Source: Branchiostoma floridae (lineage: Eukaryota > Chordata > Leptocardii > Amphioxiformes > Branchiostomatidae). From it: a DNA stretch of 64,000 bases. Below the pieces are notes generated by a model that saw only the letters and a list, made by a program, of their open reading frames with translations, was not told the DNA's origin and made no database searches. Shown here in pieces: positions 49,940 through 60,200 of this stretch. Position numbers and translations under genes: made by a program. Every line of letters starts with the position of its first letter. The first letter of the stretch is position 1. The stretch spans positions 181,742 through 245,741 of the forward strand of contig NW_023365704.1 in NCBI RefSeq assembly GCF_000003815.2. Direction: 5' to 3'.

Positions 49940-50092
49940 TAGGTGGGTTGTATTTGTGTTCTATCCTTTCGAGGAAAGTCGTGTAAAGTGCTTTTCCCAA
50001 GGGCACAAGATCGGTAACACGGCAGCTGCATTCGAACCCACAACCTCTCGGTCACGGGCCGAACACACTGCCGCTGCGCTACGCGGTCCCAT
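49940..50092 (-). mobile_element. tRNA-derived SINE, minus strand
   Basis: On the minus strand GGACCGCGTAGCGCAGCGG (A-box-like), then GTGACCGAGAGG, then GTGGGTTCGAATGC (B box) form a tRNA-like head. The body continues CTTGGGAAAAGCACTTTACAC and ends near a GTTGTTG stretch. The head does not fold into a complete tRNA, so it is a SINE, not a tRNA gene. Confidence 0.7.
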
Positions 50093-50290
50093 GTAAAGCT
50101 GTTGTAGCATTTTCTCATAAATTATGTAAATGAGACCCTAATTTGCACGACTTACGTCCGCATGTTCAACTTAACGTACATGTTGCTATCAAATGTCGCA
50201 AGAATAGAATTTTCGTCAGTTAACACTATAATAACAATTTCTAACTAATTGTGTAAATTAGGTTACAATTTTCCTAATTAACGTCTGTTA

Positions 50291-50510
50291 GCAAATCACC
50301 TCTTGTCTGTACTCTGCTATCTCAACCTTCACGATCAGTTTCTGTGGGCGTCGCCACAAAGTAGCTGTCAGCCAATCAGAGAATAGGCCTTTCAGTTTTC
50401 CAAAGAGATCTCGCATAAATAAGGGTAAGTTCATTAATATTTATTAGCAGGGTGGTTAGGAACTGAGGGTGACGGTTGGGATAGCAGAGTACAGACAAGA
50501 GGTGGTTTGC
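50291..50510. mobile_element. 220-bp MITE with ~50-bp terminal inverted repeats
   Basis: Left GCAAATCACCTCTTGTCTGT through ACTCTGCTATCTCAACC and the right inverse GCAAACCACCTCTTGTCTGT through ACTCTGCTATCCCAACC match with few differences. GTTA/CTAGC-like flanks give no clear target duplication. Confidence 0.75.
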
Positions 50511-51099
50511 TAGCGCCGTCGGATGTCTCTGCGTAGGAGAATGACATCATCATGCATAAATTATGTAAGTGTATTAAATGTATACTACGTATGACTTTGG
50601 CCCCAAAACTGAAATTTTCTCCAGAACAAAACCTTCATGTGAATGGCCTATACAACAACTTTTTAGCATATTTGCATCATTATTTCATATTCCGAGTATT
50701 TGTGAACTGTGCAAAAACAAGCTGCACAAGGTCCGCTGACTAAAAGGATCACCACCAAGAAATAGATCCTCTTGTTTGTGAACAACAAAATGCTGGCCAC
50801 CGTAAGGTCCCGAGGGATGGGGTAATCAGTTAGGCATATGGCAGACTGGTAGGTGTAGTTTGGGTAGAGGGAAGACGTTCGATTGACTTAGAATATTCAA
50901 TCAGATCCTTATTTGCATGATTAATGTGAATACAACAAAGAAAATATTTCTACAACTCTATTTGTCGAAAGTGTGAGGTCGGTGAACTTAGTTTTGTTCG
51001 TTTTCTGAGAATCGGCTCACTTCCGTCACGCATCATGCCTGAAGTGACGTCATGGCGGAAGTTGGTTGCCAGATGACTTTGGTTTCCCCGAAATATTTA

Positions 51100-51290
51100 G
51101 TGCAGCTTGTCGGTTTCCCGTACCCTCACTATCCTTAGCGGAGGTCATGAAACTACAGCCGACGCACAGGCAGTAGTCTGGAACAGTATTAAGACGCAAA
51201 TTTACGCCGCCCGAACAAACATCGTAATCCAACTCATATGCACTCAAAACGTATTCCTTCACCGTCCAGCAAAGTTTCCACCGTGCATAG
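51100..51290 (+). mobile_element. diverged relative of the 476-bp TTAA unit
   Basis: GCTTGTCGG, AGCGGAGGTCATGAAACTACAG, CATCGTAATCCAACTCATA and ACCGTCCAGCAAAGTTTCC follow the order of 19480-19680 at roughly 65-70%. The outer ends are not recognisable. Confidence 0.55.
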
Positions 51291-51530
51291 AAGAACATCT
51301 GTGGGTATCTTACGTCCTATACGGGACAACTTTATACCTGAACTACTATCAGTGTCGCCGAACACAGAATTAGTCCGCGACGCGGATGTAGACGAGTACT
51401 GTAGTGAAGGGCAGAAATCAGTCATCGGAGAGCCATCGCGCCAGCTGGCCGTAGTTTGGTAAGTTTTGTTTTTTCTGTTTCGTTTTGTACAGGCGACAGA
51501 CGTCTCATTGGCACATTCGTAGTACAACCA

Positions 51531-52039
51531 GTAGCGTGCGTAGTTCAGTGGTTAGCGGCCCTGCCTCTGGAACTAGAAGCCGTGAGTTCGATTCCGGCTG
51601 CGTCGCTCACCCGACATACATGCTACCGGAAATGGTTGAAGCCATTATACCCCTGTCACATTATCCACGATCTTCGGGCGTATCTATGGAAGATCGGCCA
51701 TATTTAAAATCGACAGAGGGTTGCGCATATGTTTCACCTGATCATGAAAACCGTCTCTGTCACATATAACCATACTTTGTACTTTGTACAATTGTTGTGC
51801 AATAAAGTAATAATTTTAAGCGATTGAAATTGTCGTCTGATCGATTTTCGCTAAATGTGACAGGGGTATTAGGACGGTACGTTAAGCTGTGGTTCGAATC
51901 ACTGTTCATTGTGCTTGTCGAAAAGAGCTAGGGGAATTTCCCGGTACAATGTACCTGTAAATACTGTACATAACGTCTGTCCTCTCTGTCATGACCAGTG
52001 GAAGACTAGCTCTTCAGTGAGCTAAACACGTTCACTTCA
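51531..52039 (+). mobile_element. tRNA-derived SINE with 16-bp target duplication
   Basis: A tRNA-like head (A box TAGTTCAGTGGTTAGCGG, anticodon-arm-like CTGCCTCTGGA, B box GAGTTCGATTCC) starts at 51531. The direct repeat ATTCGTAGTACAACCA lies at 51515-51530 and again at 52040-52055, exactly bracketing the element. Without the MITE inserted at 51648-51868 the SINE is about 285 bp. The head resembles tRNA-Arg/Gln-type genes but lacks paired arms. Confidence 0.85.
51648..51868. mobile_element. 221-bp MITE nested in the SINE (TTA duplication)
   Basis: Ends TACCCCTGTCACATT and its inverse AATGTGACAGGGGTA, flanked by TTA on both sides (51645-51647, 51869-51871). A 3-bp TTA/TAA duplication is typical of PIF/Harbinger elements. 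It contains an AATAAA-like stretch but no coding sequence. Confidence 0.8.
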
Positions 52040-52111
52040 ATTCGTAGTACAACCATCGTACGATCGCAATGAGGGTATTCCTGAGATAGTCGTGCATGTG
52101 TCGTACACAAT

Positions 52112-52515
52112 TCAGCTGTCTTGTTTTGTCCCTATCGCAATCATGTAGTCCTCCGCTACAGTACAGAAGTACACCGAATACGACGCTTGTAAGATCACCC
52201 CTAGGGCGAATTCAACGACTTCAAGTATTGTTGTCACTATAGGTGGGGGAGGAGGGTTTCGCATGAAGCATATGAGCAGTACTTTGCACTTGGAGGGGTT
52301 CAGTTGCATGTAGTTGGCTTCTGTCCAATGAACGAGGTTATCCACGTCAGTTTGCACCTTGGAGTCATGTGTAACGTGCCTTGCCTGCGACAAGGACATG
52401 TCATTAACATACTTCCAAGTCTCGGCTGAGTCTTCACTCACCGATGACGAGTCGTTTATGAGCGCGAGAAATACAAGGGGACCCAACTTGGTTTCTTGCG
52501 GTACACTTAGGGTTT
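52112..52515 (-). pseudogene. non-LTR retrotransposon reverse-transcriptase fragment
   Basis: The minus-strand frame reads VPQETKLGPLVFLALIND, then WKYVNDMSLSQ, then DVDNLVHWTEANYMQLNPSKC, matching the palm and following region of LINE reverse transcriptases (GVPQG.KLGP, YVDD, W...N.MQLNP.KCK). The catalytic YVDD box is YVND here, so one catalytic aspartate is lost. Upstream and downstream domains are missing and the frame soon decays. Confidence 0.8.
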
Positions 52516-53420
52516 AATTCTTGCCATGCCCCCGACTTTTTTGTTTTTATATCATCTTTATTTTGCACAAAAACACTTTGATGAGTACACGTTTAAAACC
52601 GAATACAAGATGAAGGTTAAAATTACACCTCGGTCGACCCCTTACTCAGACAAACATTTCAGCCTTTCAACATTTCAATTGTATACGTCGGCACAGATTT
52701 CATCAAAATCTACACTATTGCATAATTTATCAGGTGTATAATATTATGATATCATCGGCCGGAAAACAGCCCGGACGGCGACTCCCATACAGGGTTGTTC
52801 CTTGCACAGTATATTTTGCGTATGATGGGCAGAGGGTACAGAGTCCTAACCTGCGCTTCAACTCTCTCACCTCACTGTCTTTCTTACGTACAGGGCATAA
52901 CGATGTCAGCTTTTTGACATTGTCATTGTTCACCCACCCCCATCGGGGGGGGGGGGGCGTTTTCGACCTCCGATTGGTTTTAATTATTAATAATTAATTA
53001 ACAGAAGTCACTCCAGAGGCGCACTGCGACTGGACTGACAATGGGCTACATAAGGGTCAGGTTGAATTAAGTGGGCCATGCAATGTACCAAGAGGGGTGT
53101 GTCTGTATTTCTGGTTAGTCTTCGTGGTGCTTCCAAAGCTATATTGTGTTTAAAGTTCTGCTGTACCCTGTTTGGCAGTCATGGTTAAACAGAAGAAGAT
53201 ACGACATGAGAAATGTATAGAGAGTGAGCGTAAGAGAAAGATATGTGTATGAGAAAGGTACGTGTAAGATGATACGTGTACTTTGTGTCATCATTGCATT
53301 TGCTCACTTTTGTACTACTGGTGGTCAAATTAGATATTGTGTCCTGGGTGTTTTATTTGTATTTTATTTGCGCTATATCTCCCAAACAAAACGTGCTATC
53401 CCGATGACATTTGTTACATG
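52516..53420. other. intergenic DNA, no supported gene
   Basis: Holds a short poly-G tract (~52947-52958) and no recognised element. Confidence 0.35.
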
Positions 53421-53429
53421 CCTTGTTAG

Positions 53430-53850
53430 TGGTAACTTGACGGTCAGGTTTGATTTTGGGCCTCCTGGTGTTAAAACATGACACTACAGGTTGTCTTTTG
53501 TGTGTGCGTGGGGCATTTCTGGTGCTATATGTCTCGACGGTCAGGTTTGATTTTAGGCCCCTCCTTGTGCATGAACTTGATACAGAAGGTTGCCTTTTGT
53601 GTGTAATTGGGGCATTTCCGGCATTATATCTCCAGAACGAAACGTGCGATTGTGATGTTTTTTGGTAACTGGGTTGATGGTGGTGTCTCGCCGGTCAGGT
53701 TTGATTCTGAGCCTCCTTGTGTTCGAACTTGATACTGCGGGTTGCCCCTTTTTTTCTGTGCGGGGGCATTTTGGGCGTTATACATCCAGAAAAAGATATA
53801 TCTTGGACCACCAACTTCCGCCATCATTAAAAACAAACAAATTACACAAC
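53430..53850. repeat. minisatellite-like array, ~120-130-bp units
   Basis: GGTCAGGTTTGATTTTGGGCC recurs at ~53446, ~53540 and ~53692 with variants, each followed by CTTGATAC(T/A)G...GGTTGCC and GGGGCATTT...TTATATCTCC. Three diverged copies are recognisable. Confidence 0.65.
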
Positions 53851-54027
53851 GAGTCTAGAAACACCCAATACACATCATGCAGGTCTGAGGTTTACGAACT
53901 CTTGTTTTGCGAAGGTACGGTGGGTTATGTGTTGTTTAATGCAAGAACAGCTGTCGCGGTAAAGGAATCCCTAATCATAATTGAACAGCTGACGTCGTGG
54001 ACCAACTGTTTGAGGTATCCCTGGTAA

Positions 54028-56092
54028 TTATCTTCGCCAGCGAAGATTATGTTTTTGTCAACTTGGGTCTGTATGTAGGTCAACAGCAAATAACTCGAGA
54101 AATTGAGGTTGGAACTTTGTGTCTAGAGGTTGTCAAAAGACATGCCTAGTTCGAAAATGGTTTACCTGGCGTTTTCCTACGGTACAGTAGCGAAGTTGTT
54201 ATTGTTTTCGAGTTTTTTTTTTGGGAAGCATAAGTCAAAACGCAGCTGGGCGAATTCCACGATATTTGGCAGGTGTGTAGCGGTTGTGGAAAGGATTGTC
54301 ATGTGCGAGATTGGTTTAGCTTTTACCTATGGTGCTGTAGCTGGCTTTGTATGTAAGTGCGTTTGTCTGTATGCAAGATAACTCGAGATGTTCTTGATGG
54401 ATGGTTAATATATTTGGTTGATAGGTAGGAGACACAGAAAGGAAGGTCAAGTTCGATAATGGGCCTCCTGGCGACTTGTTTTGGTACTGCAAATGAGCGT
54501 CAAAGTTTCCGCCTAAATTTTCCAGAAGTGCCAGGCTCATGATTTTTAAGTGGTGGGTAGCTGTTGGGACTAGGAGTAAATGGTGTAATTTTGGGCTCCC
54601 TAGCAGCTTGTTTGGAACTGCAGTGGGTCTTATAGTTTGTAACTTTTGCGAAGGATAACTCCAGAGGGGATTGTAGGATATTCTTTGTTTTTGGTAGGTA
54701 GTTACTTTGGGTGATTATGAACATAATGAGATGCAGATTATGTAAATCACTATCTATTTAATATAATTACTTAGGGAAATTTAATAAACTGCAACAAACT
54801 GCAGAAGCATATAGGGTGGTACATACATGTGCGCCACAGCTGGTGTTTTTAGATGTAGGTCAATAGGCCAATTGGCGAGCATTACAAGAGCATTAATGCT
54901 CTCTGCCACAGCTATTAGTTACGGTTGACCCGTACATTAACAACTGGTACATGGGTTAATCTCCAGCCACCTTAGCATTGTTTTCCTGTTGGGAAACTGG
55001 GAACACAGTGACTACATAGGCACAGGGTATCTGACAATGGGATTGGGAGACAGGAATAAGTAACTATGCAGTTGCATTATACACTTGCTTAAGCGCTTGC
55101 ATGTATGTTTTCCTTGTGGTAACGCTTGACAAATTTGGTCTTAGGAATTACTTACAACCATGGTTCTCTTAGAAACCCCAGGGAGTCTGCAGGTTTGAAA
55201 TGGAGTGCAAGCTTGCAGCTGGCATGGGTTTGTTCAGTACATTATGGTTGATAGATTAGCCAGTCTTACTGTGTCTATTCTTCCCTGATGGAAGAAAACC
55301 CACAAATGCCAGCTTAGCAGAGACTGTGTGGTTTCTTACTTCTGTTCAATTTGTGACACTAGCTGCCTCCCGGAAAATGTGAGTAAAAGGAAAAGCCTGT
55401 CTCTTTTTTAACAAAACCAAGTCAGACCAAATGAAACAGTGCTGCACACTATAATGTACTTACACTCACATCTAAGCTTATCTTTAGACTTATAAAATGT
55501 ACGTCTATTCAAACCACTAATATAAAAAGTTAGCACTTGAAAAATACAAGCTACAGCATGTTACCTGTAAATAAGTCAAACAATAAGATTAATTGTATTA
55601 AAATAAGATCATCCTAAATAAGCATGCTAATTAACTCCAACTTTGCATAATTGACAATTTAAAATGTACATCTCTACCAAAAGTAACAATATGCAAAATA
55701 TCATGGAAATCCAACGTTCCTGCAACCTACCGACAAAAAAGAAAACCATACCATGTCCAAGTAAAAAGATACCACATACCAAATATCACTTCAATCCAGC
55801 CAAAGATACGTAAGTTATGCTGACCACAAAAATGCAAAAAAACACAGACAGACAGACAGACAGACAGACACAGACATACCAAAAGCTGTGCCAGCATTTC
55901 AAATGCAGGCAAAAATACACAAACAATATAAATTCACTGCATTCCAAAACAAGACACATACATTTCAAAAACTCGCATTACAATAGCATTTCATTAAATA
56001 TCTATTTCTCAAAATTAACAACATTTCAAAAACAACAATCTTCATAAAAAATTGTTTATTTGGCGAAGATACGCGTTCGTGGAACTCTAGTT
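54028..56092. mobile_element. large dispersed element bounded by CTTCGCC-type ends (tentative)
   Basis: Left end ATTATCTTCGCCAGCGAAGATTA; right region TATTTGGCGAAGATACGC and AACTCTAGTTTTG is a rough inverse. The interior has repeated 'TCGAGAAATTG', 'GGCCTCCTGGCGACTTGTTTTGG' type phrases and a (GACA)n tract at 55846-55872, but no protein. Related end motifs (GAGGTCKCCGAACTCT) occur at ~53882, ~58405 and ~62057. The boundaries are uncertain. Confidence 0.4.
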
Positions 56093-57285
56093 TTGAATAT
56101 TTTCATTTGGTGTATTTCTGGAGACGCTGATTTTGCTGTTGATGCGTACAGGATTGTGTTTCGATTTTGAGAGTAATAGGTTAGTTGTCTTTTAAGTAAG
56201 TTTTTGGTATAAGTTGATGTGATGTGTTCTGTATGGCACAGTATGCGATATAAACACAATGACACACCACAGAAGACAACACAACCGACCATAATTACGT
56301 CACAGAATATGTTACCTACGGTCGACCGGTTACTTGTTCGGACCTTCATATCGATTGGAATGTTTGGGACAACAGTCAGGAAACAGGTCTGAGGGTGCCT
56401 CTGAGCCTGAGGGTAACGAATTCTTGGTACGAAACCGCATCACTGCAGTAGTTGGGGATAAGTCATCATACATGTATAGAGGTACACTCTCACCGCACTT
56501 GCATCAATCTTGCGTTACTGCGGGCCCGGGGTTCGTTCACTGCGTCACTGTTTTGTTATTTTCTCCGACTTTTATAACTTAGATATTGCGTTACACGTAA
56601 AAGTACGACTTAGAAGACGACAAAATACACAAAAAGTAAGAAAATTTGGTCTTTATTTTTTTTTAAATTCGCCGAGTACCTTAAGCTTCCTAACCCCTTA
56701 GTGACGCAATCGTGACACAGTGAAAGTGCATCTTAAGATAGCCATCTTAAGATAGCAAAGTGAGGACATTTTACATTGTACCAAGCCTCAACCATTCATC
56801 TAAAATGTCTTCATTTTTTGGTCTTATCTACCTGCCCCATGATTCATGTGGCCGGGGTCAATGCCCTATCTCAATAGCACATTGTGCGAACACAGAATAA
56901 GACTGAAGCAAAAGATCAAAATCATAAAAATGTATCACTAGAAAGAGCAACATTTTCGCTAAAATACAGAATGTTTTCTCTGTTGCCTTTTGTTAGCTAC
57001 TCACACAGAATACTATACCATCAGGCTCGCCCTATATATACTATATAGTATTGTATTTGTCCATGAGCAAAAAAAGGTCACCTTAAATATCGTTGGTTTT
57101 TCAGAAGAAGAAATAAGAAAAACACTCCGGCAAAAGCAAGATGTTTTTCCTTCCGAGGAAAACATAATTATCATGCATATGGCGCATTTCTAATTTCAAA
57201 CTACCATGTGTACATCATTGCATATCCAGGTATAGTCCAGTCCCATCAACACAGCTACACAGTGGTGTATCACAGTGCAGAGAAG
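56093..57285. other. upstream region of the discoidin-kringle gene
   Basis: No coding exon is supported. An AT-rich TATATATACTATATAG stretch at ~57033-57048 lies ~240 bp before the start codon and could be a core promoter element, but no transcription start can be fixed. Confidence 0.3.
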
Positions 57286-60200
57286 ATGACGTTGGCGACG
57301 TTTTGTGTCGTGTTCCTGCTCTTCAACCTGCTGACATCGTCCCAGGCCCGCCGAGACGCCGCGGGTTGGAGTGAAAATGTCCCGATACGTGAGGATGTGT
57401 CCGTCGGCAGTACAGTCTACAGTATCTTTCACGGCGCGACAAACGGTATTTAATTATAAACTTTTGTGATATATGCTTTAGGCCACAGCAAGTAAATCTT
57501 ATGGATGGCAACCTAGTCAGACTTCAAAAATAATGAGATAGGGCAAAAAAAAGATGGGTAAAAATACAAGATGGCTAAATTTTCAAAATAGACACCATAA
57601 CGTAGTAACAAGAATTGATGTGACAAAACATGGTATCACAGCTAACAAGTAATCCATTCCTGTATTCAAGAAGTGAACTTTAGTGTAGTAAAAGTAGCAT
57701 AAGACTGGTATCACTTACCAAGTTTGCAACTACACTCATGACTTCCGTAGTGGTGCCACTTTTACAACTATCTAAGTATATCTTCACTTCAATAGCTTTC
57801 AATAGCTACAGTCATACCTACCTCGCTAATGTCACTTATACAAGTACAATCAGTACACACAAACAAAATTTCCCATTTTGATACTTTCTCGTCATGTTGA
57901 CAATCTCCGAAGATGAAAAAAATCTTTTTTTTAAAATCAGGCGAAAATTAATGAGCGCGTGGATGTCATCTATAGAATTTGCTTGCTGCGGCCTTACGTT
58001 TAACTTAAGGCTTTCCTTATTTACATATCGAGACACATCTCATGTAGCATAACAAAACTAAGGATTGGAGCAAATTGTTTAGAAATTGAAAAGGGTCGTC
58101 ACAAAATTGTACCAGCTGAAAGGAAATTGTGTTCCATCTGCAAAGACAGTATTGAAGATTGATATCATTTCCTGTTACATATGTAGTTTGTGGCAGGCGG
58201 AAGTTAAGCAGATACTAATTATGCAAATAAGTCCCTAATGTGCAAAATTAATTTTAAAGTGTCCTAATTCTTCTTAGTACTTGTAGTAAATGATTGGGCT
58301 GTCAACACTGTGACCTGTGTACGTTAGTGAAAGGTGTACATAAGCAAGCATACATTATGCAAATGTGAAAGTCATTTGCATAATCAGAATATTTCATGGA
58401 GGTATGAGGTCTCCGAACTCTTGTTTGAAACTGTTCCTTCTACGATCACGAAAGAAATTAGCGCGTTTAAGAGGCCACTAGATTCCTCCCAAATTACCCC
58501 AAACATGTCACAGATTAGTGCATAATGCAACAAGTGACTAACGGTCGACTTCCTTCTCAATAGAGCTGGCTCTAAAACGTTAACGATTCTATGTTTTCTC
58601 CCCAGTTGTACATGTATGGTTGACACGGGATCCGTCATGGGTTACTGACCCCACCGACACTGGAACCTACTGGAGCCCGCTGATCGGCCCGGACCCACTT
58701 GGTGGCCAGAGCGTCGACAACTGGTACATCGCCCTGGACCTCGCAGCGCCCCGAACTCTGAACAGCATCGCAGTCAACAAGTACGGTGACACCGCCAATG
58801 ACATTGCAGCCTTCACGTTGCAGAAGTCGCATATAGGGAGTCCGTACAACTGGGAGGACGTCACGTCCGTCGATAACGTGCAGGGAGGGACCGCCCAACG
58901 GCAGGAGTTCGGCGGGTTCCAGGGAACAGCGCGGTACTGGAAATTCCTAATCACTCGGACCCACTCGGGCTGGCAACCATATCTCACAGGACTGAACCTC
59001 TATGGCATTGGAATGTCTTCAGGTAAGAAAAAATATCAGTTTTGTAACCTTTACAATTATCAATACAAGGAAGGTACATGATTTGGGGCATCATGTAAAA
59101 TCCAAAATCAAACGTAACGCCGATGATGCTATTATCAGAACGTAGCATGGAAAACAGTATGTTTTCATGGATGCTACAGTACTGCCGTCACATAGTGGCT
59201 ATTCTAAGTGATGACACGTTAAGTATGATCTGGGTATGGCTGAGCAAAACTTCAAAATGATATTTTCCCCCAAAAAATAACTTTCTATATTATTAGTAAT
59301 GTAGTTCCATTTTCATAATCTAACATGCTTTCCTATTAAATGTTGCTATTTGTCTGTGAATTCAAGGTGAAAGTAGCTGTCTCAATTTAGAAGATAGTGC
59401 ACACGAATTTAAAAATCCTCATACTTTTTCATACTTGATATTGTTTCTTGACAGGCAGTTTTGCCAAAAATCACTATTTTTGGTTCTAACAATGTATTTT
59501 TTAAATTTATTTGCTATATTACTGCTATTTTGTTACATAAATAAAATCTTATATTATTAAGCATATCTTTCATAATTATATATGCATAAATTATGCTAAT
59601 TTGATGACGTCATCAGTCCTAAATCCAAGATGGCGGACCGTATGGCCAGATCAAGAATAACAAGCTAATTATCCCTTAAAATGTGTAACTACCTGGTATT
59701 TTTTCATCAAAAACCATCTAAATGAATGAATTTAGTCTATTTTCATTGCCCTTTGTGATTATTTGTTGAAAAAAAATGATTTTTAAAAATTCAACGTGGT
59801 GGATATAATATGGCGGAGCCCAACTCGTATCTTAGATGTGCATAACGTCAATTTATGACGTCATTCTGACGTCATTGATGTTGGTATTGGCAACACAAGT
59901 CGTAATAAACATTATTATTCTGTTATCTGCACTTGTTGTTACATTTTTGTGGCATAACTTGAAGTTTTCTGAGAATACCCTATTTTCATGGGTCCGGCCA
60001 ATATAATCAAATTGATGACGTCATAATTACGTCAACTTACGTTACCGTAACGTCAAACGTCAAATACTTGTCAGATATTATGTTGAAATCATTTCCTGAA
60101 AATTTAGTGACCCTACTGCACGTGGTGTTTGAGTTATAGGACTTAGAAGTGGAGGGCCTCAAAAGACCCCCCCCCCCCGATCCTGGGATGACCAAAAAAG

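Noticed and set aside
50017-50092. tRNA gene on the minus strand
   Set aside because: Only promoter boxes are conserved; the cloverleaf is incomplete and a SINE body follows.
51238-51470. Open frame of 74 codons followed by a GTAAG donor at 51460
   Set aside because: Its first part lies in a decayed TTAA element and no adjoining exon or family match was seen.
51531-51604. tRNA gene
   Set aside because: A and B boxes are present but the acceptor and anticodon stems do not pair, and a target duplication shows it is a SINE head.
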